Positions 24,281 through 33,791 are shown, counted from the first letter of the stretch. The stretch: 59,821 nt of DNA from Bacteroidota bacterium (GCA_018268135.1 JAFDXD010000123.1:1-59821); one strand, 5' to 3'. Notes: generated from the letters alone by a model not told the origin. Program-made: numbers and translations.

Positions 24281-25933
24281 TTATTTATCTGTTTTGCATT
24301 TGGGGGCAACAAATTTTTTGGGCAAATTAAAATACTGCAACCCATTTCCTACATCAATATTGCCCTCACCTACGCCGGGCTTACAGCCGGTAGAAATATA
24401 CCAGCGTATATTATTGCTTTCGGGTTTATAAAATTTATTATTGCTAAATTTTATTTTACGAGCCACACAAATGTATTTGATGGTACTATCAGCCGGGGCA
24501 TAAAAATTAAAAGTATTGTTTTTGAATAAAGGCATAAAACTTTCATCATTGCATTGATAAGTGCTTGTACCATAAAAAAACACCCAATCATTTGCATTAG
24601 ACGAATAGTATTTATTAAATACACAATTTATCAATTGCATACGGTATCCAAACTCTATGCTCAATAATGGCTGATCGTACATTCTTTGGCCATTATAGCA
24701 ATCAGAAAATACACTATTTGAAAAAACCACAGGAGCCATCTCATCTTTGATAGTGCTGCCATAATTTAATACATACCCATAAAAGCCGCATGAGTCAAAG
24801 GTTACACGATTGATGAATATATAAACTGCAGCATTCGTCTTGCCAATAAATGTACATTTTCTAAATGTATGATTAAAGCTATACCCATAACCCGAGGCAT
24901 ATACCGGATTGTCTAATGAAGTGCCGGGTGTCATGCCAAGGCCTGTATTGTTTTTATAAATATTGTTATAAAAATAACCGTTGGTACATGCAACCTTACC
25001 TGTTAGCCCTTCGGGCTCAATATCCATACCTGCACCGGGGGCAGTTTTTATTTTTTTAGTACCGGCATAGTTAAATACAGAGTTAGCCACATAAATATTA
25101 TTGCCACCTAACCAGCTAAAATTATTTCGGCCGGCATAAGTACATTGTACATGATTGAATACTATATTATTGGTTAAGGGTTTGGAAGTATCCCCATCTA
25201 CCAATGTGCCACCCAGGGAAATATTATCAACAATAAAGTCATGAATTTTTAAATTTTGAAAACTGCAATTTTGAATATTGTACAGGTAAATGCCATAGCA
25301 TTGTGTAAGCTCAAAAGGGTTGCCCCCCAGGCCCCAGTTGCCGCCCATTTTATAGCCATCGCTATTTCCATCTAATTCCAAGTCAGTCAACATAAAATTT
25401 TTACAGTTCATGAGTTCTAAAAAATTTCCGGCTGTAGCAAAAGTTTTAAGGCTGGCAGATTTGTTTTCGCTATTAGCAGAAGAGGGGTTGTACTTATTGA
25501 GATTTTGAGGAGCTGCGCCTGTAGCAGGCTCAAATGAGCCAATAGATAATCCGGATGCGTACTTTACTTTTGTACGAGCTGTGCCTTTAATAATTACATT
25601 GCTAATGCCTGTAAATGAAAGTACAGGTTCACCATTTATTAAAGGGGCTACATTGTCCTGCACCACTCTACGGGTTTGGTTTCCTACAATATAAGTGCCT
25701 GCCGGAATGATAAGGATTACATTTCCTTTATTTGCTACAATAAAATTATTGGCTTTTTTAAAAGCAGCCTGATCATTGGTACTACCATTGCCTTTTGCAC
25801 CAAAGTCGGTTTTAATATTTTTAGTTATCCATTTAGATGTATTAATTTTTCCAAAACCGGTAGCGGGTACCTGAGCCCCGGCCGAAAGGATACAAGCGAA
25901 TAATAAAATGAGGGTATAAAAATATTTTATCAT
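24281..25933 (-). CDS. Secreted right-handed beta-helix protein (pectate lyase/GH28-like)
   Basis: 550 residues. A signal peptide ends at SAGAQ (about 21). The N-terminal KTDFGAKGNGSTNDQAAFKKA is the classic opening of the pectate-lyase-3/polygalacturonase superfamily, where Asp-Xaa-Thr/Ser-Asx-Asp pairs with a first beta-helix turn. The rest is rich in short NxxF and FxxCxF turns (NCSFQNLKIHDF, NIVFNHVQC, KCTFIGKTN, SCGFYGYVL) as expected for stacked parallel coils. By family it would bind or cleave a polysaccharide, but I see no clear GH28 catalytic triplet, so the substrate is open. It stands alone on the minus strand among plus-strand genes, with no polysaccharide utilisation locus nearby. 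Confidence 0.9.
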   Translation of the reverse strand: MIKYFYTLILLFACILSAGAQVPATGFGKINTSKWITKNIKTDFGAKGNGSTNDQAAFKKANNFIVANKGNVILIIPAGTYIVGNQTRRVVQDNVAPLINGEPVLSFTGISNVIIKGTARTKVKYASGLSIGSFEPATGAAPQNLNKYNPSSANSENKSASLKTFATAGNFLELMNCKNFMLTDLELDGNSDGYKMGGNWGLGGNPFELTQCYGIYLYNIQNCSFQNLKIHDFIVDNISLGGTLVDGDTSKPLTNNIVFNHVQCTYAGRNNFSWLGGNNIYVANSVFNYAGTKKIKTAPGAGMDIEPEGLTGKVACTNGYFYNNIYKNNTGLGMTPGTSLDNPVYASGYGYSFNHTFRKCTFIGKTNAAVYIFINRVTFDSCGFYGYVLNYGSTIKDEMAPVVFSNSVFSDCYNGQRMYDQPLLSIEFGYRMQLINCVFNKYYSSNANDWVFFYGTSTYQCNDESFMPLFKNNTFNFYAPADSTIKYICVARKIKFSNNKFYKPESNNIRWYISTGCKPGVGEGNIDVGNGLQYFNLPKKFVAPKCKTDK

Positions 25934-26027
25934 ACTGCAATTTAATTTTTTTGATTGTTTATGTATTCATAATAATATTTTCCATCTTTAATTTACCACC
26001 CTAGTTTTATTTTCCTTTTCTTTGCAA

Positions 26028-26630
26028 ATGGCATTACCTTATCATAAAATATTAATTATTACTGCGCCTTCTGGTGCCGGCAAAACGTCTATCACCCATC
26101 ATTTAATGAGCCAATATCCACAGTTGGCATTTTCTGTATCGGCAGCCACCCGGCAGGCAAGGGAGAATGAAGTAAACGGGAGAGATTATTATTTTATAAG
26201 TGAAGAGGAATTTAAGCAGAAAATAAAAGAGAAAGCATTTGCAGAGTGGGAAATGGTGTATGAAGGTAAATATTATGGCACTTTAAAATCTGAATTAGAG
26301 CGTATTTGGGCAAATGACCGGATACCGGTACTTGATATAGATGTAAAAGGGGCGCTGCACGTGCAGCAGCAATACCCGGTAAATACCCTGAGTATTTTTA
26401 TAGAGCCCCCATCGGTAGATGAGCTAAAAGCCAGGCTGCAAGGGCGTGGAACCGAAACACCTGAATCTCTTGCTGCAAGAGTAAATAAAGCTACTTATGA
26501 AATTTCTTTTAAATCTCATTTTGATAAAGTGATAGTAAACGACAATCTTACTACTGCATTTGAAAAGGCAGATATGCTGGTAAAACAATTTTTAGATGCC
26601 CCGCTTAGCCAAACTTTAAGCAGCAATTAA
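26028..26630 (+). CDS. gmk: Guanylate kinase
   Basis: 200 residues from ATG 26028 (MALPYHKILI); the TTG at 26022 is in frame but unlikely. P-loop APSGAGKTS at 13-21, GMP-binding SAATRQARENEVNGRDYYF at about 38-56, and WEMVYEGKYYGTLKSEL follow the family exactly. It phosphorylates GMP to GDP. The first P-loop residue is Ala in place of Gly, a common variant. It is followed after 23 bp by the CNNM-type membrane protein gene. Confidence 0.98.
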   Translation: MALPYHKILIITAPSGAGKTSITHHLMSQYPQLAFSVSAATRQARENEVNGRDYYFISEEEFKQKIKEKAFAEWEMVYEGKYYGTLKSELERIWANDRIPVLDIDVKGALHVQQQYPVNTLSIFIEPPSVDELKARLQGRGTETPESLAARVNKATYEISFKSHFDKVIVNDNLTTAFEKADMLVKQFLDAPLSQTLSSN

Positions 26631-26653
26631 TAGCTTTTGCTTATTTTTATACC

Positions 26654-27943
26654 ATGGATTTTACGGCGCTATTTGCAATTATTATTTCACTACTCTTTAT
26701 CGGTTTTTTTTCCGGTATTGAAATAGCTTTTATTTCATCCAACAAACTTTCTATTGAGCTAAGTAAAAAGCAAGGCACGTACAGTGGGCGTATTTGGGGA
26801 AATTTTAATGAACATCCTGCCCGGTTTATTGGCACCACACTTATTGCTTTTAATATTGTACTGGTAATTTACGGCTTGCTGATAGGGCAAATCCTTTCGC
26901 CCATTTGGCAGCAAATAGAGGCCAGGTTGCCCATATCGGCAGCGGATTATGTAAAATTTATAAAGCTATTTGTAGAAACCATTTTATCTACCATTATTAT
27001 TTTGATGGTAGAGTTTGTGTGCAAAGCAGTATTCAGAGCCAGAAATAATAATATCCTTAGCAACGGCATAGTTACTTACATCGTTCAATTATTTTACTCT
27101 TTGCTATCTGGCGTAGCTGCTGTATTTGTAAATATTGGAGAGTGGATTTTAAAATACATTTTTAATGTAAAGCTCAATGATAAAAAAGAAGTTTTCAGCA
27201 AGGTAGATCTTGAACATTTTATTCAACAAAATAAAGCTCATAATCAGGAAGAAACATCAGAGATAAACAAAGAGCTTTTTGAAAATGCTTTATCACTTAG
27301 TGAAATAAAAATAAGGGAATGCCTGGTACCCCGTACTGAAATCATCAGTATTGAGCAGAGCCAGCCAATGGAAGAAGTAAGAAAAATATTTATTAGTACC
27401 CGCCTTAGCAAACTGGTAGTGTACCAGGAAAGTATTGATAACATTACGGGGTATATTCACCAGTTAGATTTATTTAAAAACCCTGCAAGCATCAAAGATA
27501 TTTTATTGCCCATACCTACAGTGCCGGAGAGTATGACTGCTACCGACCTGATGAATAAATTTACCAAACAGCGCAAAACCATTGCCTGGGTAATAGACGA
27601 ATTTGGCGGCACTGCCGGCATCGTTACAATGGAAGACTTACTGGAAGAAATATTTGGTGATATTAAAGATGAGTATGATGATGTAGATGAATTTATTGAC
27701 AAACAACTTTCAGAAAACGAATATATATTTAGCGGCAGGCTGGAGCTGGATTTTATTACAGAAAAATATCATCTGGTATTTAAAGACAGAGATACTGCTG
27801 AAACACTCTCAGGTTTTATCATACAACACTACGAATCTATCCCCAAGCAAAAAGAGCGCATCTTTATTGGCAATTACGAATTTGATATTTTAAGCGTAAG
27901 CGATACCAGGATAGAAACCATAAAACTTAAAATTCTTAAGTAA
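26654..27943 (+). CDS. CNNM/CorC-type membrane protein (DUF21, CBS pair, CorC_HlyC)
   Basis: 429 residues. The DUF21 membrane domain covers about 1-185, with the GFFSGIEIAFISSNKL signature at the first helix. A CBS pair spans about 205-330 (LVPRTEIISIEQSQP; VIDEFGGTAGIVTMEDLLEEIFGDI) and a CorC_HlyC domain about 345-425. Members of this group transport Mg2+ or related divalent cations, with CBS domains sensing nucleotide or Mg-ATP. GldE of gliding Bacteroidota has the same layout; I cannot separate the two by eye and do not assign gldE, although gldC lies 1.2 kb downstream. Confidence 0.93.
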   Translation: MDFTALFAIIISLLFIGFFSGIEIAFISSNKLSIELSKKQGTYSGRIWGNFNEHPARFIGTTLIAFNIVLVIYGLLIGQILSPIWQQIEARLPISAADYVKFIKLFVETILSTIIILMVEFVCKAVFRARNNNILSNGIVTYIVQLFYSLLSGVAAVFVNIGEWILKYIFNVKLNDKKEVFSKVDLEHFIQQNKAHNQEETSEINKELFENALSLSEIKIRECLVPRTEIISIEQSQPMEEVRKIFISTRLSKLVVYQESIDNITGYIHQLDLFKNPASIKDILLPIPTVPESMTATDLMNKFTKQRKTIAWVIDEFGGTAGIVTMEDLLEEIFGDIKDEYDDVDEFIDKQLSENEYIFSGRLELDFITEKYHLVFKDRDTAETLSGFIIQHYESIPKQKERIFIGNYEFDILSVSDTRIETIKLKILK

Positions 27944-27971
27944 GATATCCCGATAAAAGCTGCAACAGTTT

Positions 27972-27979
27972 TATTTTTG
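27972..27979 (+). promoter_or_regulatory. TAnnTTTG -7 box, 4 bp before the glycosyltransferase start
   Basis: TATTTTTG ends 4 bp before ATG 27984, again compatible with a leaderless message. Confidence 0.4.
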
Positions 27980-27983
27980 CAGT

Positions 27984-29090
27984 ATGACAATTGCGGCACA
28001 CATTACAGATGGCAACCTATTCGGTTCATCATTTCTTACAGCATATTTACCGCAGCTTGCTGCTCAACATCCTCAGCATCATTTTATATTTTTTACTGAA
28101 CAGCCTTTACAAACTACAGCAGTAGCAAACATTACACAGGTAAGCATTTCGCCGGCAATTAAAAACAGCCTGTTGCTGCACTATTGGTATAATTTTAAGT
28201 TGCCTGTATTATTAAAAAAATACAATGCCTCCGTTTTTATTTCCGAAATAAATGTGCTGCCGCTAAAAATAAAAATTACATCAATACTTCTCATTCACAA
28301 TGTACCGCAGGTGAAAAAAAGCAGCATTTTTAAAAACAATTACAAGCGCTACCTGCAAAAATATTTTTCCCGGTCTTTAAAAAAAACCAACAGCGTGGTA
28401 TGTACTGCCCATTATTTGGAAAAAGAACTCATATCAAAATTTGATTTTGCAAAGCAAAAAACTACCTGCATTCATCCGCCCATACATGCTGCATTTAAGC
28501 CCATACCCTGGCAGCAAAAAGAAAATACACTGCAACAATACAGCGGAGAAAAAGATTATTTTTTATACCCGGTAAGCCTCATTACTAAAGAAAATATTTT
28601 GCCGGCATTAAAAGCTTTTTCGTTGTTTAAAAAATGGCATAAAAGCAGCATGAAACTTGTATTGCTATCGGGTACTGACATGCAGGATACCATGCTGGTA
28701 AAAGATTTTGATTTATATAAATACAAAGATGATGTAGCCATTATTTTTACAGACAATAAAAAAGAAGTGGCCAACATTACTGCCTCGGCCTATGCCATGA
28801 TATATTTGCCTCAACATGCGCATATAGAATACTTTGCTTTAGAAGCTATGCAGGCAGAAGTGCCAGTAATTACCTGCAGCAACCAACTTACAAAAGATAT
28901 GTATGGCCAGGCAGTGATATATACCGGCATCAATGGTAAAGATAATTCAGAATCAATGATTCATTTATATAAAGACGAAAACCTTAGAAATGAAATGATA
29001 AAAAAGGGGGTATTGCATACTGCCGGTTATTCGGATAAAGATTTTTTTGAACCATTTTGGGAAGTAATTACGAAGGCTGTTGAAGGCTAA
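27984..29090 (+). CDS. GT4-like glycosyltransferase
   Basis: 368 residues, soluble, two Rossmann-like lobes. The N-terminal half has the acceptor-side pattern (ITSILLIHNVPQV, NSVVCTAHYLEKELISKF). The C-terminal half has the donor-side pattern of GT-B family 4: FLYPVSLITKENILPALKAF, VLLSGTD, and IEYFALEAMQAEVPVITCSNQ, matching the usual FGLxxLEAMAxGxPVI block but with Tyr-Phe in place of Phe-Gly. It should transfer a sugar from a nucleotide or lipid donor; the acceptor is unknown. No cluster of other sugar genes surrounds it. Confidence 0.88.
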   Translation: MTIAAHITDGNLFGSSFLTAYLPQLAAQHPQHHFIFFTEQPLQTTAVANITQVSISPAIKNSLLLHYWYNFKLPVLLKKYNASVFISEINVLPLKIKITSILLIHNVPQVKKSSIFKNNYKRYLQKYFSRSLKKTNSVVCTAHYLEKELISKFDFAKQKTTCIHPPIHAAFKPIPWQQKENTLQQYSGEKDYFLYPVSLITKENILPALKAFSLFKKWHKSSMKLVLLSGTDMQDTMLVKDFDLYKYKDDVAIIFTDNKKEVANITASAYAMIYLPQHAHIEYFALEAMQAEVPVITCSNQLTKDMYGQAVIYTGINGKDNSESMIHLYKDENLRNEMIKKGVLHTAGYSDKDFFEPFWEVITKAVEG

Positions 29091-29095
29091 ATCAT

Positions 29096-29103
29096 TAACT
29101 TTG
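29096..29103 (+). promoter_or_regulatory. TAnnTTTG -7 box for gldC
   Basis: TAACTTTG lies 17 bp before ATG 29121, starting 5 bp after the stop of the glycosyltransferase gene. Confidence 0.5.
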
Positions 29104-29120
29104 CTGCCTAAAATTATTAC

Positions 29121-29465
29121 ATGCACAAATCATCCATCAACATTGATATTTTGCTTGACCCCAATAAAATACCAGAGAGCATACACTGGCAGGCAAGCGA
29201 TAGTAGCGCAGATATGGCTCAAAAAGCAAAAGCACTTTGCCTGGCCTTTTGGGATGGCGCCGATAAAACCGCTATGCGGATAGACCTATGGACAAAAGAC
29301 ATGATGGTAGATGAAATGGGTGACTTCTTTTATCAGATGCTCATGACCATGGCCGATACATTTAAAAGAGCTACCAACCAGGCTGAATTATCGGAAGAGA
29401 TGAAATCATTTGCAAAAGTGTTTTTTGACAAGTTTAGGGCAGCCATGATAAAAGAGCAACAGTAA
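29121..29465 (+). CDS. gldC: Gliding motility protein GldC
   Basis: 114 residues, close to the normal GldC length. It has the family features KSSINIDILLDPNKIPESIHWQA at the start, then MRIDLWTKDMMVDEMGDFF and MADTFKRATNQ. No signal peptide is present. In Flavobacterium johnsoniae GldC is a small accessory gliding protein; many non-gliding Bacteroidota keep a homologue, so its presence is not proof of motility. It has its own -7 box and is followed after 38 bp by a YqeY-like gene. Confidence 0.85.
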   Translation: MHKSSINIDILLDPNKIPESIHWQASDSSADMAQKAKALCLAFWDGADKTAMRIDLWTKDMMVDEMGDFFYQMLMTMADTFKRATNQAELSEEMKSFAKVFFDKFRAAMIKEQQ

Positions 29466-29503
29466 ATGTTTCATTTATTTGAGAAAATAATAAAAAATAA
29501 ATT

Positions 29504-29953
29504 ATGAGTTTAGAAACACAAGTAATGGCAGAGATGAAAGAAGCCATGAAATCGAAAAACGAAAGTGTATTGCGTAGCCTACGTGCCATAAAAGCAGAAA
29601 TCATAAAAGCCAAAACCGAGCCGGGAGCCGGAGGCGAAATTGATGAAGCAACAGAGCAAAAGTTTTTACAAAAAATGATGAAGCAACGGAAAGACTCATT
29701 TGAAATTTTTGAAAAACAAGGCCGCAACGACCTGGCAGAAAAAGAACGTGAAGAAATGGAAGTAATACAAAAGTTTTTGCCCAAACAAATGACCACAGAC
29801 GAAATAAAAGAAGCCGTTAAGGGAATTATTGCCAGCACAGGAGCTACCACTGCTGCCGATATGGGCAAAGTAATGGGTGTAGCATCCAAACAATTGGCAG
29901 GCAAGGCAGACGGTAAAACCATTAGTGCAATTGTAAAAGAAATGCTTGGTTAG
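29504..29953 (+). CDS. GatB/YqeY-domain protein
   Basis: 149 residues, helical. The family pattern is clear: MKEAMKSKNESVLRSLRAIKAEI, FEKQGRNDLAEKEREEMEVI, FLPKQMT, and a terminal VSKQLAGKADG-type block (here ASKQLAGKADGKTIS). The fold is shared with the tail domain of the GatB amidotransferase subunit, which binds tRNA, but stand-alone YqeY proteins have no proven role. A CvpA-like gene follows after 39 bp. Confidence 0.95.
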   Translation: MSLETQVMAEMKEAMKSKNESVLRSLRAIKAEIIKAKTEPGAGGEIDEATEQKFLQKMMKQRKDSFEIFEKQGRNDLAEKEREEMEVIQKFLPKQMTTDEIKEAVKGIIASTGATTAADMGKVMGVASKQLAGKADGKTISAIVKEMLG

Positions 29954-29992
29954 CAATTTTTTTTAACCCGGTTTTCAATTTGCTTACAGCTT

Positions 29993-30535
29993 ATGTATAT
30001 TGATATTATCTTTTTAATGTTCATGCTGCTTGCCTGCATTAAAGGCTACCGCAAGGGTTTTATCATTGCATTATTTTCTGTAATTGCGTTTATTGTTGGG
30101 CTTGCTGCCGCTATTAAATTATCGGCGGTAGTAGCCGAAATGCTTTCTAAAAATGTAAGTGGGGCAGGCAAATGGCTACCGGCATTTTCATTTTTACTGG
30201 TGTTTATTGCCGTAGTTTTCATCATCAATATTGGCGCCAGGCTTATACAAAAAACATTTGAAATGGCCATGCTTGGCTGGGTAAATCGTATAGCCGGTAT
30301 TGCATTATATGTACTGCTGTATAGCATACTGCTCAGCATTTTTTTATTTTATGGCGTACAGCTTCATTTTTTCAATGCCAATACAATTGCCTCATCGCAG
30401 GTGTACCCTTACCTGCAACCCTTAGGGCCCAAAGTTATCAACTCATTCGGAGCCATTATTCCGCTTTTTAAAGATATGTTCAGCAGCCTCGAAGATTTCT
30501 TTGCAAAATTACCCCCGGCGATACCGGGCAAATAA
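29993..30535 (+). CDS. CvpA-family membrane protein
   Basis: 180 residues with four hydrophobic segments at about 2-20, 24-42, 62-84 and 98-120. The CvpA pattern DIIFLMFMLLACIKGYRKGFIIALFSVIAFIVGL at the N-terminus is distinctive. CvpA was first linked to colicin V production; chromosomal copies are associated with envelope stress tolerance and their exact activity is unsettled. No colicin genes are nearby. It ends a group with yqeY-like and gldC. Confidence 0.93.
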   Translation: MYIDIIFLMFMLLACIKGYRKGFIIALFSVIAFIVGLAAAIKLSAVVAEMLSKNVSGAGKWLPAFSFLLVFIAVVFIINIGARLIQKTFEMAMLGWVNRIAGIALYVLLYSILLSIFLFYGVQLHFFNANTIASSQVYPYLQPLGPKVINSFGAIIPLFKDMFSSLEDFFAKLPPAIPGK

Positions 30536-30676
30536 ATATGCTATTATTTCGTTAACTTGCTTTACCTGCTTATTACAATATAAAGCAAAATTTATAATAC
30601 AAATTTTTAAAGTCATCATCTTTTTTTTAATAGTTTAATAAAAAGATATTATAAGGCCTGTAATTTTTATACTTTA

Positions 30677-30684
30677 TATCTTTG
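30677..30684 (+). promoter_or_regulatory. TAnnTTTG -7 box for the alpha/beta hydrolase
   Basis: TATCTTTG lies in the 226-bp gap, 77 bp before ATG 30762, so the leader would be about 72 nt. I see nothing else of note in this AT-rich gap. Confidence 0.45.
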
Positions 30685-30761
30685 TAATCAACATCAGGTA
30701 TATTTACAATTAAAACAAGTATTTTAGCAACTAACTGCAATACATATTTACTAAACAGATA

Positions 30762-31538
30762 ATGGCTTACGAAATAAAACAAGACGGTAAATTCAAATTT
30801 ATAGAAGAAGGCGAAGGAGAAGTATTAATATTACTCCATGGGTTATTTGGCGCCCTCAGCAATTTTTCTGACCTTATAGAGTACTTTAAAAAATCTCACA
30901 AAGTAGTAGTGCCATTATTACCCTTGCTCGATCTTGACCTGCTACATACTTCTGTAGGCGGGTTACAAAAATTTGTATCTAAGTTTATAGACCATCGCAA
31001 TTATAATGATATTCATCTTTTAGGCAATTCGCTGGGTGGGCATGTAGCCTTGGTACATGTGTTAAAAAGCCCCGAAAAAATAAAATCGCTGATACTTACC
31101 GGAAGCTCAGGCCTTTTTGAAAATGGCATGGGAGACACTTATCCCAAAAGGGGCGATAAGGAATACATCCGAAATAAAACAGCCCTTACTTTTTACGATC
31201 CGGCCATGGCAACAGATGAACTAGTAAACGAAGTTTTTGAAATTACCAACAACCGCCTAAAGGTTATCAAAATTATTGCACTTGCAAAAAGCGCTATACG
31301 CAACAATCTTGGCGATGAACTAAATCAGGTGAAACAGCCCACCTGCCTCATTTGGGGAAATAACGATACCGTTACACCACCCTTTGTGGGCAAAGAGTTT
31401 AACAGGCTTATCCCCAATAGTGAGTTGCATTTTATTGACAAATGCGGGCATGCGCCAATGATGGAAGTGCCTATGGAGTTTAATAAAATTTTGGATGGGT
31501 TTCTTACTAAATTAAAAACAACTGCAACTACTGCTTAG
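30762..31538 (+). CDS. Alpha/beta-fold hydrolase
   Basis: 258 residues, cytoplasmic. The oxyanion motif HGLFGALSNF (26-35), nucleophile Ser90 in LGNSLGGHVAL, probable Asp near 204 in IWGNNDTVTPP, and His230 in DKCGHAPMMEVP make a complete triad. The general type is that of esterases and meta-cleavage hydrolases (MhpC/BioH-like), and the substrate is not predictable. It sits before a CBS-domain gene with an 81-bp gap. Confidence 0.93.
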   Translation: MAYEIKQDGKFKFIEEGEGEVLILLHGLFGALSNFSDLIEYFKKSHKVVVPLLPLLDLDLLHTSVGGLQKFVSKFIDHRNYNDIHLLGNSLGGHVALVHVLKSPEKIKSLILTGSSGLFENGMGDTYPKRGDKEYIRNKTALTFYDPAMATDELVNEVFEITNNRLKVIKIIALAKSAIRNNLGDELNQVKQPTCLIWGNNDTVTPPFVGKEFNRLIPNSELHFIDKCGHAPMMEVPMEFNKILDGFLTKLKTTATTA

Positions 31539-31619
31539 CTAAATGCCGGTATTATGGATTTTTTTATAAAATAAACTATATAACCTAAACGCATAAACGA
31601 AAAACATTTTAGATTTTAC

Positions 31620-32282
31620 ATGCTTACCATAGATTTAATAAATAAAAATATCCCCCGGCTAAAACTGCAGGATACTGTGGGCAAAGCGCTTCAATTGATA
31701 GTTGATTACAAGGTATCGCACCTGCCCGTGGTGTCTGAAAATAAATTTGTAGGCCTGCTAAGCGAAGAAGACCTTTTAGATCAGGACGATGAAAAAACTC
31801 CCGTAGAATTATTACAAAAGAATTTTACATTTACTAGTGTACAGCACAATGTACATTTTTTAAACGCTGTTAATTGCAGTATCCAGTTTGACACTACTGT
31901 AGTGCCTGTTATTAACAAAGAAAATGATTTTATTGGAGCTATCACTTCGAGAGACCTGTTAAAAAACCTGGGCAATTTTGCCGGGGCAGATGAAATTGGC
32001 GGCATCATCGTAATAGAAATGCTGCCATCGCAATTTTCCATTTCCGAAATTAGCCGCATTGTAGAGAGCAATGATTGCAGCATCCTTCATCTCAATACCA
32101 CCATCCACCCAATAGATGGAATATTAACCCTTACCATACATCTTAACAAGCGGGAAATAGCCACTGTAGTAGCCACTTTTGAAAGGTATGATTATGATGT
32201 AACCTATTTTTATGGCAACGAAAAATTTGATAACGAGATCAACTCCAATTACCAGCATCTCATGAATTTTCTTGACATCTAA
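31620..32282 (+). CDS. CBS-pair protein with ACT-like C-terminus
   Basis: 220 residues. Two CBS motifs span about 5-55 and 65-120 (TVGKALQLIVDYKVSHLPVVSENKFVGLLSEEDLL; VVPVINKENDFIGAITSRDLL). Residues about 135-205 read IVIEMLPSQFSISEISRIVESNDCSIL and resemble an ACT-type fold. CBS pairs bind adenine nucleotides, so this is probably a cytoplasmic energy sensor, but its partner is unknown. It lies in a plus-strand series with the POTRA protein and nadK, as is common for acuB-like genes. Confidence 0.9.
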   Translation: MLTIDLINKNIPRLKLQDTVGKALQLIVDYKVSHLPVVSENKFVGLLSEEDLLDQDDEKTPVELLQKNFTFTSVQHNVHFLNAVNCSIQFDTTVVPVINKENDFIGAITSRDLLKNLGNFAGADEIGGIIVIEMLPSQFSISEISRIVESNDCSILHLNTTIHPIDGILTLTIHLNKREIATVVATFERYDYDVTYFYGNEKFDNEINSNYQHLMNFLDI

Positions 32283-32339
32283 ATTCATTGCCGGCCTCCA
32301 AAAAAAAATTGAAAAAACAAAACTAACTTTTGTAGCCGG

Positions 32340-33791
32340 ATGAAATATTTTTTTTACATATTCTTACTGGTACTGCTGCTTTGCCAAAATAATTTTTTAA
32401 ATGCACAGCCCTATAACGATGGCGCTTCTCATTCTTTTTTAAAAAAAAATAATATTGACAGTAGCAGTTATCTGATGGTAGACTCCATCATCATTACAGG
32501 CAATAAAAAAACCAAAAGTTATATCATCATCAATGAAATGCAGTTCAAGGCCGGTGACTCCCTACAGGCAGGCAAGCTTTATCAAAATCTTGAAGCAGCA
32601 AAACTTCAAATTTATAATACCACATTGTTTACAGATGTGCAGGTTAACGCCCGGTTGTTAGATGCCTTTCATGTACTCATTCTTATAGATGTAAAAGAGA
32701 AATGGTATATCTACCCCACGCCACAATTTAAATTGATAGACCGCAATTTTAATGATTGGATAAAAACCTACCATGCCAGCCTCAGTCGGGTAAACTATGG
32801 AGCCAAATTTGCCCATTACAATCTCAGCGGACGAAATGATAAGCTGCGTATATATTTACAAAATGGTTATTCCCGAAATATTTCTTTTAGTTATTCTTCT
32901 ACGGCCAGCAACCCCGCCCTCAACCAGGGTTTTAGCATTGGCGCCGGTTATACTCAAAATCGTGAAATACCTTACAAAACCGGGTACAATAATAAATTGA
33001 TGCTATACAAAATAGAAGATCATTTTGTAAAAAATTCTTTCGAAGCCGAAATTTCTTACAATCATCGAAATGGATTATTTAAACAGCACTCCTTCTCCAT
33101 ACAATATCAGCACCAAAGCGTAGCCGATTCAATAGTTACCAATGTGTACAACCCTGGGTATTTTGGCAATGGCAAGCCTAGTGCAGGTTTTACAGACATA
33201 AGTTATTATTATCAATACATACGCACCAACAATAACAGCTACCCTCTCACCGGAAAAATTTTTAATATCCTCTTTTTAAAAAGAGGTTTTGGCCTTACAG
33301 GCGGCATCAATATGTTTTCTACCGATATAAATTTTAATAATTATTTCGCTCATTCACATCAATGGTACAGCAGCATTGAGTTAAGTTCAAATGTAAAACT
33401 TCCGTTTAACCAGGCATACATCAATCAGCAGGCATTTGGCTACAAAGATTTTTATTTGCGTGGCATGGAGTATTATGTAATAGATGGTGTAGCCGCACTA
33501 CTGGCCAAATACAGCCTCCGAAAAAAAATCGTTTCTTTTAAGGTTCCCGTACCATTCCATATAAAAATATTGCCTTCTATCCCATTCAATATTTATGCAA
33601 AAACCTATGCCGATGCAGGGTATTGCTACAATAAAACACAATACAACAGCCAGTTCAATAATCGCCTGCTATACAGCGGTGGCCTGGGTTTAGATATACT
33701 TAGCTTATACGATTTTAGTTTTAGAATAGAATACAGTATTAACCAGTTAGGCGAAAACGGTTTATTTTTGCACGTAAAAGGTAGTTTTTAA
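32340..33791 (+). CDS. Outer membrane beta-barrel protein with one POTRA domain (Omp85-like)
   Basis: 483 residues. A signal peptide runs to about residue 22 (FLNAQ). One POTRA domain at about 45-115 (VDSIIITGNKKTKSYIIINEM then TTLFTDVQVNARL) precedes a beta-rich barrel of about 350 residues with alternating aromatic strands and a C-terminal aromatic residue (HVKGSF). BamA has five POTRAs and is about 800 residues, so this is a short relative, similar in outline to single- or few-POTRA Omp85 proteins. It may insert or export outer-membrane cargo. Directly upstream is a CBS protein and downstream nadK (29-bp gap). Confidence 0.88.
   Translation: MKYFFYIFLLVLLLCQNNFLNAQPYNDGASHSFLKKNNIDSSSYLMVDSIIITGNKKTKSYIIINEMQFKAGDSLQAGKLYQNLEAAKLQIYNTTLFTDVQVNARLLDAFHVLILIDVKEKWYIYPTPQFKLIDRNFNDWIKTYHASLSRVNYGAKFAHYNLSGRNDKLRIYLQNGYSRNISFSYSSTASNPALNQGFSIGAGYTQNREIPYKTGYNNKLMLYKIEDHFVKNSFEAEISYNHRNGLFKQHSFSIQYQHQSVADSIVTNVYNPGYFGNGKPSAGFTDISYYYQYIRTNNNSYPLTGKIFNILFLKRGFGLTGGINMFSTDINFNNYFAHSHQWYSSIELSSNVKLPFNQAYINQQAFGYKDFYLRGMEYYVIDGVAALLAKYSLRKKIVSFKVPVPFHIKILPSIPFNIYAKTYADAGYCYNKTQYNSQFNNRLLYSGGLGLDILSLYDFSFRIEYSINQLGENGLFLHVKGSF

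Noticed and set aside
29434-29922. 162-codon open frame on the minus strand opposite the YqeY-like gene
   Set aside because: The plus-strand gene has clear family similarity, and the minus-strand product resembles nothing.
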